Part shown: piece after piece, positions 55,797 through 64,000 of the stretch
Position numbering within the stretch: the stretch's first letter is position 1
How the letters are laid out: each line of letters begins with the position of its first letter
Assembly: GCF_902859745.1 (NCBI RefSeq)
Contig: NZ_CADIJW010000001.1
Coordinates: 1 to 64,000 of the forward strand
Length of the DNA stretch: 64,000 nucleotides
Direction of reading: 5' to 3'
Source of the DNA: Achromobacter dolens
GTDB lineage: Bacteria; Pseudomonadota; Gammaproteobacteria; Burkholderiales; Burkholderiaceae_B
Notes under the pieces: generated by a model
The model's input: only the letters and a program-made list of their open reading frames with translations
Told to the model about the DNA's origin: nothing
Databases searched by the model: none
Translations under genes and position numbers: made by a program

Positions 55797-57964
55797 GCGC
55801 CGTCCCCAAGATGGAGCCGCTGGAGTCGCTGGCCTGGGCATTGAACCGGCTGGCCACGTTGCAGGGCGCGGTGCTGGATCCGCTGCAATTGCGGTCCGGC
55901 CTGCGTCAATGCGCCGGCGTCCAGCATCCCGCCGAGTTGCTGGTTCTGTTGTGCCGCCTGTTGGGGGTGGGGACGCCGCAGGGGTTGCGGCGTCCCGATG
56001 CCGCGCATTTGCCGCTGCTGTGCCATCTGCCGGACGGCCAGTGGGGCATCGTGACCGACCTGGCGCCCACGGGCGACTGGATGGTGGCATGCGGCACCGT
56101 CACCCAGGCGTTCGCGAGCGCCGCGCTGCAAGACCGCTGCACGCGGATGCAACTGGCGCCGGCGGGTTCTTCCGCGGTCAGCGGCCATCCGGTCGGGCCG
56201 GCACCGGCCGAGACCTTCCGCTCGCGTCGCAACGCGGCCATCCGGCCGTACCGCGGCGCGTTGATCGAGGCGTGCGTCGGCTCCGTGATGGTCGGCCTGC
56301 TGGCGCTGGCCACCTCCATGTTCTCGATGCAGGTGTATGACCGTGTCATCCCCACGCGTGGCGAGTACACCCTGTTCGTGCTGGCGACCGGGGTATTGAT
56401 CAGCGTCCTGATCGAACTCGCCGTCAAGATCGCCCGGGCCCGCGTGATGGATCACGTGGTGGTCGGGGTCGACGGCATGCTTTCGCGCGACATCTTCCAT
56501 CGCCTGATGTCGCTGCGCATCGATCAGGTCCCGGCTTCCGTCGGTTCGCTGGCGGCGCAGATCCGCGGCTACGAACAGGTGCGCGCGTTCTACACCGCGT
56601 CTTCGTTGTTCGCGCTGGTCGACTTGCCGATGGCCTTGGTGTTCGTGGCGATCGTGATGGCGCTGGCTACGCCGGCGGTGGGCCTGGTTTTGCTGGGGTT
56701 CGCGCTGGTCGCGCTGTTCATCGGCCTGGCATCGCAGCGCCGGATCGCGCGCCAGGCCAAGGAGGGCGCGGCGTATGCCAATCTCAAGACGGGCCTGCTG
56801 GTGGAGGCCGTCGAAGGGGCCGAGACCATCAAGGCCGGCGCGGGCGGGTGGCGCTTCCTGTCGCGCTGGCTCGATGTCAGCGCGCGGACCATCGCCAACG
56901 ATCTCAAGATGCGCCACTTGAGCGAAAACGTGGGGTATCTGGGCGGCTCCATCCAGCAACTCAGCTATGCCTCGTTGATCGTCGTGGGCGCCCTGACGGT
57001 GATGCACGGCGAGATGACCACCGGCGCCCTGATCGCCTGCTCCATCCTGAGCGGCCGGATCCTGAATCCGATCCTGGCGGTGCCGGGCTTGATGATCCAG
57101 CGCGCGCATGCGCTGGCCGCCGAGGACGGCCTGGAAAAACTCTATCAACTCAAGACCGACAACCACGGCGTGCGGCGTCCGCTGGCGCCGGAGCGGATCG
57201 AAGGACGCTTTGCGCTCGAAGACGTGTCGTTCGCCTATGGCGACAATCCCGTGGCCCTGCGCGTGCCGAACCTGCGTATCCAGCCGGGTGAAAGAATCGC
57301 GGTGGTCGGGCCGATCGGGTCGGGCAAGTCGACACTGCTGCGCGTACTGACCGGCATGTACGTGCCGCAATCCGGGCGCGTACTGCTGGACGACCTGGAT
57401 CTGTCGCACATCAGCCGGCTGGCGTTGAGCCGGCAGATCGGCTACCTGCAGCAGGACCATCGCCTGTTCCAGGGAACCCTGCGCGAGAACCTCCTGATCG
57501 GGCTGCCCGATCCCGGCGACGAAGAGATCCTGCGCGCCATGCGCCGCACCGGCATGGATCGCATCGTGGCCGCGCATCCGAAGGGCCTGGACCGGCCCAT
57601 CGTCGAAGGCGGGCGGGGATTGAGCGGCGGGCAGCGGCAACTGGTGGCGTTCACCCGCCTGGTGCTGTGCCGGCCGCGGATCATCCTGCTGGACGAGCCC
57701 ACCGCGTCGATGGACGACGACCAGGAGCGCCGTTGCCTCGGCGTGTTGGCCGAAGAGGCGCGGGCCGGCGCGACGCTGGTGGTCGTGACCCACAAGCCCA
57801 ATGTGCTGCCGTTGGTCGAGCGCGTCGTGGTCATGATCGGCAACGGCATCGTCAGGGACGGCCCGCGCGATGCGGTATTGAAAGACCTGGAGGCCGCCCG
57901 GCGCGATGATGATGCCCGGCGTGCCGCCGGGGCCTCCCTGGGCGTGGCGGGAGCGCAGGCATGA
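55793..57964 (+). CDS. Type I secretion ABC exporter, LapB-like
   Basis: This encodes a 723-residue inner-membrane exporter. The N-terminal domain (about 1-130) resembles the peptidase-C39-like domain of RTX exporters, without a clear catalytic cysteine motif, so it probably docks the substrate rather than cleaving it. A six-helix transmembrane domain (about 155-450) is followed by the ATPase domain, with Walker A at 506-513, signature LSGGQRQ at 610-616 and Walker B IILLDEPT at 630-637. It energises one-step export of the adhesin downstream. GTG 55793 has a GGAG site and overlaps the TolC-like stop. Its end overlaps the HlyD-like gene by 4 bases. Confidence 0.9.
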   Translation: MSAVPKMEPLESLAWALNRLATLQGAVLDPLQLRSGLRQCAGVQHPAELLVLLCRLLGVGTPQGLRRPDAAHLPLLCHLPDGQWGIVTDLAPTGDWMVACGTVTQAFASAALQDRCTRMQLAPAGSSAVSGHPVGPAPAETFRSRRNAAIRPYRGALIEACVGSVMVGLLALATSMFSMQVYDRVIPTRGEYTLFVLATGVLISVLIELAVKIARARVMDHVVVGVDGMLSRDIFHRLMSLRIDQVPASVGSLAAQIRGYEQVRAFYTASSLFALVDLPMALVFVAIVMALATPAVGLVLLGFALVALFIGLASQRRIARQAKEGAAYANLKTGLLVEAVEGAETIKAGAGGWRFLSRWLDVSARTIANDLKMRHLSENVGYLGGSIQQLSYASLIVVGALTVMHGEMTTGALIACSILSGRILNPILAVPGLMIQRAHALAAEDGLEKLYQLKTDNHGVRRPLAPERIEGRFALEDVSFAYGDNPVALRVPNLRIQPGERIAVVGPIGSGKSTLLRVLTGMYVPQSGRVLLDDLDLSHISRLALSRQIGYLQQDHRLFQGTLRENLLIGLPDPGDEEILRAMRRTGMDRIVAAHPKGLDRPIVEGGRGLSGGQRQLVAFTRLVLCRPRIILLDEPTASMDDDQERRCLGVLAEEARAGATLVVVTHKPNVLPLVERVVVMIGNGIVRDGPRDAVLKDLEAARRDDDARRAAGASLGVAGAQA

Positions 57965-59199
57965 GCCGGCTGATCATTGATTCCCGCTCGCGCGGCAAGG
58001 GGAATGCCTTGGCGCCGATGTTGCCCGCGGACGGATCGGATGGGGTCTCGCTGGCCACGCCGCCGCGCCGGGCGCGCTGGTGCATGCGCGCCATGTTCGC
58101 CGGCCTGTGCGCGTTGCTGGCCTGGGCCGCGGTGGGCAAGATCGACCAGGTCACGCGGGCGCCCGCCCAGATCATCGCCGCCGCGCGCACCCAGGTGATC
58201 CAGTCGCCCGATGGCGGCATCATCACCCAACTGCATGTCAGCGAGGGCGACGTGGTCCATGCCGGCGACGTGCTGGCGACGCTGCAGGAAGAGCGGGCCC
58301 GCGCCGCCGTCAGCGACAGCAACGCCAAGGTGGCGGCGCTGCGGATCACGCTGGCGCGCCTGCATGCCGAGGTCTATGGCACCCCGCTGGCGTTCCCCTC
58401 GGATCTGCAGGATTACAAGGACTACATGCGCAATCAGCGCGACCTGTACCAGAAGCGCCGCACCGCGATCAAGGAAGACCTGGCGGCGCTGCGCAACATG
58501 CTGTCGCTCGCGCGCCAGGAACTGTCGATCAACCGCAAGCTGGTGGCCACAGGCGACGTCAGCCAGGCGGAGATCCTGCGGCTGCAACGCGCGGTCGCCG
58601 ACATCGAGGCGCAGATGACCAGCCGGCGCAACAAGTATTTCCAGGACGCGCAGGCGGAAATGACCAAGGCGCAGGAAGACCTGACCAGCCAGACCGAGCA
58701 GTTGCGCGACCGCAATCAGGTGCTGGAACAGACGCGGCTGATCGCCACGGCCGATGGCATCGTCAACAACATCCGCGTCAACACGATAGGGGGCGTGGTG
58801 CGTCCCGGCGAGACGGTCATGGAAATCCTGCCGACCGGCGGCGACCTGCTGGCCGAGGCGCGGGTCGGACCCGCCGATATCGCCTTTGTCCAGGTGGGCC
58901 AGAGCGCCAACGTGCGCATCGATGCCTATGACTCCTCCATCTTCGGCGTCATGTCGGGCGAGGTGAGCTACATCAGCCCCGACGTGCTTCAGGAAGAGAC
59001 ACGCCAGGGGCCTTCGCATTACTACCGCGTCCGCATCCTGATCCGGGAAGCGGAGTTCAAGCGCCATTCCTCCGAACAGATCCAACTGCGGGCGGGCATG
59101 ACCGCCACCGTGGACATCAAGGCGCGCGAGCGCACGGTGCTTCAGTACCTCGCAAAGCCCATCACCAAGGGGTTGCAGCAATCGCTGGGTGAACGCTGA
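57961..59199 (+). CDS. Type I secretion membrane fusion protein, HlyD/LapC-like
   Basis: This encodes a 412-residue adaptor linking the ABC exporter to the TolC-like channel. A short cytoplasmic N-terminus and one membrane helix (about 44-62) precede a lipoyl-like domain (QSPDGGIITQLHVSEGDVV near 80). A long alpha-helical hairpin (about 110-255), the returning lipoyl half and a beta-barrel domain (about 290-400) follow. The family ending is intact. It is co-transcribed with the two preceding genes and lies 65 bases before the adhesin gene. Confidence 0.9.
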   Translation: MSRLIIDSRSRGKGNALAPMLPADGSDGVSLATPPRRARWCMRAMFAGLCALLAWAAVGKIDQVTRAPAQIIAAARTQVIQSPDGGIITQLHVSEGDVVHAGDVLATLQEERARAAVSDSNAKVAALRITLARLHAEVYGTPLAFPSDLQDYKDYMRNQRDLYQKRRTAIKEDLAALRNMLSLARQELSINRKLVATGDVSQAEILRLQRAVADIEAQMTSRRNKYFQDAQAEMTKAQEDLTSQTEQLRDRNQVLEQTRLIATADGIVNNIRVNTIGGVVRPGETVMEILPTGGDLLAEARVGPADIAFVQVGQSANVRIDAYDSSIFGVMSGEVSYISPDVLQEETRQGPSHYYRVRILIREAEFKRHSSEQIQLRAGMTATVDIKARERTVLQYLAKPITKGLQQSLGER

Positions 59200-59264
59200 C
59201 CTGCCTTGTCTTGCCGGGCGTGACAGGCCCGGGATTTTGATTCTCCTTTTGTGAAACCACCGCC

Positions 59265-62200
59265 ATGAAAAATCGATTCAGGACGCTCTCCACCTTTGCC
59301 AAAGACGGCCGCATTCCGCTGAACTTCAAGCTCTCCGACGTCAAGGCCATGGCGATCGTCGGTGTCGACGTGGTCGCGCTGATGAAGGATGGCAGCCGAG
59401 TGCTGTTGCCCGGCCTGGCAGTGAAGATCCTGGAGCGCCCCTCGCCCGAATTGCAGTTCGATGACCAATCGCTGTCGGGTGCGGAGCTGTTCTCCAAGGT
59501 GGATATCGACAGCACCGCGCTCAAGGACGCCGCCGAGGCGCTGCAGGTGCCGATCTCCGAACCCACGACGCAAGAGACGCTCGGCTTCGCCGAGGAGGCG
59601 GCGGCCGTGCCGTCGGACAGCGCGCAGGGCGCGCCCAAGGAGGATGGCAAAGGCACGGGGGAACCCTTGGCCTGGTACCAGGAGTACGGCTGGATGTTCG
59701 GCGTGGTCGGCCTCGTTGGCCTGGCGCTGGGGCTGTCCAGCCAGAAGGGCAAGAGCAAGGGCAAGGAAGAAGACAGGCCGGCCGCGCCGGCGCCCGCGCC
59801 AGACGCCGGGGAGCAGCCGGAGGCTGGCGGGAGCACGCCGTCGCCGACGCCGGACCCTGACGGCGACACGCCGGCAAAGCCGGCCGTCACGGTCACGGGG
59901 GGCATCGCGGCCGGGGTGTTCAACCATGCGCAGACGCTGTCGATTTCGCTGTACGACGGCCAGGGGCAGTCGCTGGGCGAGGGCGACCTGGTGCTGGGAC
60001 CCGGCGGCCAGGTGCTGTCCTACCGCGCCGAACTGCCGTCCGACTATGTCGGCCTGGTGCGCGTGGTGGTGTCCGACAAGGCGCGCGACGGCCAGGGCTA
60101 TATCGATGAATATCGCCAGGCCTTGGCGCTGGCCCAGGGGATGACGGCGGAGCAGGCGGCGCAATTCGCCGCGACGGATTTCCCCACGCTGAGCGCAATC
60201 GGCTACCGCGCCGAGGGGCAGACCGAACTGTCGATCTCGGTGACGCCGCTGACCGAACTCGTCACGCGCCTGGTGGGCGCGCCGGCCGATCCCTCCACGC
60301 CGCTTGACGGGGTGTCGGCCGAGCAGGTCAACGCGATGGCGGCCGCGGTGACCAAGCTCATGTCGCAGTTCACCAGCGATGCGCAGCTCGTCGACATCCT
60401 GGGGCCGGTGGTGGCCATCAATGCCGACACGTTCGCGCAGGCGTCGGTCGCGGCGCAGGCTTATGGCAAGGTGCTGGCGGCCCTGGCCGGCATGGATTCG
60501 GTGTCGGGCGCGCTGGGCAACACCCTGCAGCTTCTGGCCGGCGGCCTGGCGCCGGATGCCGATGGCGCCTTGCGGATCGCGCCGACGATCGAGGGCGCGG
60601 TCCTGCTGGCGGCCATGCAGGAAGCCAATGTGCTGCTCGGCAGGCTGGTCGATCCCGCCCTGTTCGATACCTTCACGTTGCCGCAGATGCCCTGGGCGTC
60701 CGTGGCGGCGACGTTCACGGACGCGGAGGCGTCGCCCCTCCCCGCGCTCGATGCGCTGGGCAAGGATGCGCAGCCGTCGGTGACGGTGTCATGGACCGGC
60801 AGCGCCGACCGCATCAGCGCCGGCCAGCGCGTCGAGCTGCATCTGCTCGATGGCCGCACCATCCTGTCGCGCGTGTTGACGGCGGAGGACGTGGCCGCCG
60901 GCAGCGTGGTGCTGCGGGCCGGGGACTACGGCGAGAACACATTGGGCGAGGACGGCGCCAAGCGCTTGTTCGCTGCAATCGTCGACGACCAGGGCGAGTT
61001 GATCGCCGGATCCGACCTGCGGACCTATGGGTTGGTCAGCGTGGAGGTCGATGAGATCACCGGCCTGAGCGCCGATACCGGCGTTTCGCCCAGCGACTTC
61101 ATCACCAATCAGCCGGTGCAGGCCGTGTCCGGCCACTATCTCGGCACGTTGGGGCCCAACACCCATATCGAGGTGTCGGCCGATGGCGGCAAGACCTGGG
61201 TGGAGGCCGAGGCGACGCCCGCCGCTGATGGCGCGAGCGGCGGCACCTGGGTCTCCGGCTTCCTGCGGCTGGACGGCGAAGGCGAGGACGCGCGGCTGCT
61301 GACGCGTGTGGCGGTGTCTGGTGTCGACGGCGAGCAGCCGTTGACGCTGCCCGGCGCCTCGCATGCATTCGTGCTGGACGTCACGCCGCCGGACGCCCGC
61401 GTGGCTTCCATCGACAGCATCAGCACGCCGTTCGCGGGCGCGGTGCTGCCGGGCGGCTTCCTGTTCACGCAGCCGGCGCAGACGATCCGCGGCAAGGTGC
61501 TTGGCACGGTGACCAGTGACGACCGGATCATGGTGTCGATCGACGGCGGCGCCACGTGGACCGTGGGCGAGCTGTCGGCCGACGGCGCGTCATGGAGCGT
61601 CGCGGTGGGATTCTCCAGGTACGGCGCGGGCGACATCCTGGCGCGCATCAGCGACGTGGCCGGCAACACGACGGAAACCGTGTCGCACCCGTACCAGTAC
61701 ACCGAGCCCACGCTGGTCGGCATACAGCCGACCCAGGCCGCGCAGATCGTCATGGTGGCCGACGACGTCGGCGATCCATCCACCGATCCCTACGATTTCG
61801 TGGGCGCGCTCAGTTCCAACATGAGCACCGACGATCGGCGGCCTTCCTTCAGCGGCACGCTCAGCGCGGCGCTGGAAGGCGACCAGGTGCTGGTGCTGGC
61901 CGATAGCCTGAACGGCGGGGCCGAACGCTTGCTGGGTTACGCCAACGTGGCGCCGGCCGGCGAGGGGCAATTGCCGCAATGGTCCTTCACGCCGGTGTCG
62001 GACATGGCGTTTGGCAGCCATCACGTCGTGGTCAAGGTGTTCTCGCCGGGCCTGGATGCGTACGCGCCGGTCTATCCCGAGGGCGTCGATGCCGATGCGC
62101 CGGACGCAACGTCCAACTGGGGCTCCTGGGACGTCAACGTGCAGTCGCTGTCGTTCGACGGCGTGATCGTTCCGGGCGTGACCGAAGTCAACCTGTTGGA

Positions 62201-64000
62201 GACCACGAGTCCCGTGACGGACTACACCCAGCCCATCCTGACGGGCGCGCTGGGCAGCCTGCCCGCGCCAGGCGAGTACGTGGCCATCTACGACGCCCTC
62301 AATGGCGGCGCGCCGACACTGGTGGGCAGGGCGGACGTCACGCCTGCCAGCGAAGGCTCGGGAGCGACGTGGCGCTACGAATTCCCCGCTGACAGCGAAC
62401 TGAGGGATGGCGTCCACCGGCTGCGCGCCGTGGTCGAGCGCGCCGGGCCGGAGGATGGGGCGCCACAGGCCCTGCTCAGCGCGGCTCCGCCTGCCGTCAT
62501 CGTAAGCACCGAGCTGCCCGAGCAGCAGGTGGTGATCGACCAGGTCATGGATGACGTGGGCGTCTACACGGGCCTGATCGTCAGCGGCGCTTCCACCGAC
62601 GACACGCAACCTTCGCTGTCCGGGACGCTGTCAGGCCCGTTGCTCGCCGGACAACGCCTGCAAGTCCGCGTGGAGGACGTCAACAATCCCGGCCGGTCCT
62701 TCTCCTACCAGCCGCAGATCGATGAAACGGGCCTGGCCTGGTCGCTGCGGATCGATCCCCCGCTGGCCGAGGGCAACTATCGCCTGATGGCGGGCGTGGT
62801 GAACGGCGGCGACGCCATGGGACCGCGGCATGCCGAATTCGATCTGCGTATCAACAGCCTGACCTTCAGCGAGCTGGATGACGCCGCCGGCCCCATCAGG
62901 GGCAATGTGTTCGACGGCGACGGTCCGTTCCTGACCGACGACCATGCGCCGGTGCTGCGCGGCCAACTGGGCACCGCGCTGGGAGAGGGCGAGGCGTTGC
63001 AGATCGTGGCGGCGCAAGCAGGGAAGGAGACGGTGCTGGGCCAGGCTTCGCTGATCGAGCGCCCGCAGGGCGGATTCACCTGGCAACTGGAGCTGGGCGC
63101 GTCGCAAGGCGGCGCGGGTGAGTTGCCGGAAGGGCATTCCACCTTGTCGGTGCGAGTGGTGGACACGGCCAGCGGGCAGATTCGTCTGGCGGTGGACCGG
63201 GAAATTGACTTCGATGATGGCACGCCCACGGGGGTCGTCAACATCACTGAGGTTCGTGACCAGATTCCTGGCAACAGCGGCTTCGTCGGCGCGCTGGCTC
63301 CCGGTCAGAGCACCGATGATCGCCGGCCGCTGATCTCGGGCGTGCTGCTGGACGGGAATACGCTGCCGGCATCGCGCGCGGTGCAGATCGTAGACTCCGT
63401 GAGACAGCCCGATGGCAGGGTGGTCGAGAACGTACTGGGCCTAGCCACGCTCAATGCCGACGCCGCCGACGGCAGTTGGCGCTTCACGCCGCCCGGAGGC
63501 CTGGAACTGGGTGACCATACGTTTTCCGCCCGGATCGTCAACCGGGCCAACGGGCAATTGGGACCGGTGGGCCAGACATTCACCGCCAGGGAAAGCCAAC
63601 TGACCATCAACGCGGTCCAGGACAGTGTCGGTGCGCTGCAGGGCAATCTGCTGGATGCGAAGCTGTTTGCCCAGCCGCCCTTCACCGACGACGTGCGCCC
63701 GCAGTTGTCGGGCAGGCTGGGCATGCCGCTGGGGCCGAATGAGCGCGTCGCGGTCTATGATTCGGTCGATGGCACCGCTGCGGTCCTGCTGGGCGTGGCG
63801 ACCGTGGCGGACACCACCTGGAGTTTCCAGCCAACCGCGGGTTTGAGCAACGGCGCGCACGGGTTCCAGGTCAGGGTGGAGCGGATCGTCGCCGGTGCAA
63901 GGCCTCAGGTCCTGCTGTCGGATTCGACGGTTCCCATCACGATCGACGCCGTCGCCCAGCCGGTGACGGCGGTGGTGCTCACGGTGAACGTAACCGATCG
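59265..64000 (+). CDS. Giant type I secreted adhesin (BapA/LapA-like), partial
   Basis: The frame stays open from ATG 59265 to the right edge, 1,578 complete codons with no stop. Residues 1-130 resemble the N-terminal prefix domain of BapA/LapA-type adhesins. A hydrophobic stretch follows (WMFGVVGLVGLALGL, 143-157), then a Lys- and Pro-rich linker (about 160-205). Ig-like domains, one near 208 and others from about 506, surround a mostly helical segment (about 290-480). From about 825, at least six divergent repeats of 113-130 residues recur, each with a TDD- or TDY-type motif (855, 985, 1111, 1224, 1350, 1474). I see no TAAG cleavage motif for a LapG protease. It is presumably exported by the three genes upstream. 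The C-terminal secretion signal and RTX repeats lie outside the window. Confidence 0.86.
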   Translation, partial: MKNRFRTLSTFAKDGRIPLNFKLSDVKAMAIVGVDVVALMKDGSRVLLPGLAVKILERPSPELQFDDQSLSGAELFSKVDIDSTALKDAAEALQVPISEPTTQETLGFAEEAAAVPSDSAQGAPKEDGKGTGEPLAWYQEYGWMFGVVGLVGLALGLSSQKGKSKGKEEDRPAAPAPAPDAGEQPEAGGSTPSPTPDPDGDTPAKPAVTVTGGIAAGVFNHAQTLSISLYDGQGQSLGEGDLVLGPGGQVLSYRAELPSDYVGLVRVVVSDKARDGQGYIDEYRQALALAQGMTAEQAAQFAATDFPTLSAIGYRAEGQTELSISVTPLTELVTRLVGAPADPSTPLDGVSAEQVNAMAAAVTKLMSQFTSDAQLVDILGPVVAINADTFAQASVAAQAYGKVLAALAGMDSVSGALGNTLQLLAGGLAPDADGALRIAPTIEGAVLLAAMQEANVLLGRLVDPALFDTFTLPQMPWASVAATFTDAEASPLPALDALGKDAQPSVTVSWTGSADRISAGQRVELHLLDGRTILSRVLTAEDVAAGSVVLRAGDYGENTLGEDGAKRLFAAIVDDQGELIAGSDLRTYGLVSVEVDEITGLSADTGVSPSDFITNQPVQAVSGHYLGTLGPNTHIEVSADGGKTWVEAEATPAADGASGGTWVSGFLRLDGEGEDARLLTRVAVSGVDGEQPLTLPGASHAFVLDVTPPDARVASIDSISTPFAGAVLPGGFLFTQPAQTIRGKVLGTVTSDDRIMVSIDGGATWTVGELSADGASWSVAVGFSRYGAGDILARISDVAGNTTETVSHPYQYTEPTLVGIQPTQAAQIVMVADDVGDPSTDPYDFVGALSSNMSTDDRRPSFSGTLSAALEGDQVLVLADSLNGGAERLLGYANVAPAGEGQLPQWSFTPVSDMAFGSHHVVVKVFSPGLDAYAPVYPEGVDADAPDATSNWGSWDVNVQSLSFDGVIVPGVTEVNLLETTSPVTDYTQPILTGALGSLPAPGEYVAIYDALNGGAPTLVGRADVTPASEGSGATWRYEFPADSELRDGVHRLRAVVERAGPEDGAPQALLSAAPPAVIVSTELPEQQVVIDQVMDDVGVYTGLIVSGASTDDTQPSLSGTLSGPLLAGQRLQVRVEDVNNPGRSFSYQPQIDETGLAWSLRIDPPLAEGNYRLMAGVVNGGDAMGPRHAEFDLRINSLTFSELDDAAGPIRGNVFDGDGPFLTDDHAPVLRGQLGTALGEGEALQIVAAQAGKETVLGQASLIERPQGGFTWQLELGASQGGAGELPEGHSTLSVRVVDTASGQIRLAVDREIDFDDGTPTGVVNITEVRDQIPGNSGFVGALAPGQSTDDRRPLISGVLLDGNTLPASRAVQIVDSVRQPDGRVVENVLGLATLNADAADGSWRFTPPGGLELGDHTFSARIVNRANGQLGPVGQTFTARESQLTINAVQDSVGALQGNLLDAKLFAQPPFTDDVRPQLSGRLGMPLGPNERVAVYDSVDGTAAVLLGVATVADTTWSFQPTAGLSNGAHGFQVRVERIVAGARPQVLLSDSTVPITIDAVAQPVTAVVLTVNVTD
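61735..64000 (+). repeat. Tandem Ig-like protein repeats of the adhesin
   Basis: At least six repeat units of about 113-130 residues are visible in translation. A DDVG-type start recurs, then STDDRRP or a similar motif, a xxSGTLxxAL strand and an LLGxAxV strand. The conserved threonine codons lie at 61827, 62217, 62595, 62934, 63312 and 63684. Nucleotide identity between units is low, so the repeats are old rather than recently amplified. Confidence 0.82.

Noticed and set aside
55751-57793. 680-codon minus-strand frame opposite the ABC exporter
   Set aside because: Composition and lack of motifs mark it as a shadow of the exporter gene.

Overview
The window looks like chromosomal DNA of a high-GC betaproteobacterium of the order Burkholderiales, family Alcaligenaceae. 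It most resembles Achromobacter or Bordetella. The grounds are a fused MurE-MurF protein in the division and cell wall cluster, a Bug-type solute-binding protein, the protein sequences of the mraZ to lpxC block, and strong G/C bias at third codon positions. The genus is my inference; no database search was possible. No insertion sequence, CRISPR array, integrase or phage gene was seen.

Layout. 1-226: 3' end of a 5S rRNA and two strong terminators, so a ribosomal RNA operon ends here. 426-4323: a small membrane protein, an 800-base gene-poor stretch, a SWIB-domain protein, an M20 amidohydrolase and dihydroorotase (pyrC). 4362-6711: an Uup-type ABC-F ATPase diverging from the RNase P RNA gene (rnpB). 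6817-6905: structured sequence that may be a small RNA. 6994-25357: a complete dcw cluster, mraZ, rsmH, ftsL, ftsI, murE-murF (one fused gene), mraY, murD, ftsW, murG, murC, ddlB, ftsQ, ftsA, ftsZ and lpxC. All are on the + strand and most overlap by a few bases. They make peptidoglycan precursors, carry lipid II to the septum, build the divisome and commit to lipid A synthesis. 25556-30716: a DciA/DUF721 protein, an M23 peptidase, secA and a VOC-family protein.

30896-50586 is ordinary accessory metabolism in short transcription units. It holds a GntR / Bug / thiamine-diphosphate enzyme operon, a cysteine dioxygenase-like protein, an SDR lacking the usual catalytic residues, an Lrp regulator, ChaC, PagP, a YciA-like thioesterase with MgtE, YeiH with a divergent LysR regulator, a second M20 amidohydrolase, an acyl-CoA ligase, an inositol-phosphatase family protein, MnmC and an unusual GH31 protein. 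50759-53304 is a methionine ABC importer (metNIQ). 53512-53587 is tRNA-Lys with a near-consensus promoter.

53588-64000 begins with an AT-richer stretch containing palindromes, then a type I secretion operon: a TolC-like outer membrane protein, a LapB-like ABC exporter and an HlyD-like adaptor. A giant repeat adhesin follows and runs off the right edge after more than 1,578 codons. The first three genes overlap or abut and presumably export the fourth. This is the most interesting part of the window. The adhesin has a BapA/LapA-like N-terminal region, a hydrophobic segment and at least six divergent Ig-like repeats, but I see no canonical LapG-type cleavage motif.
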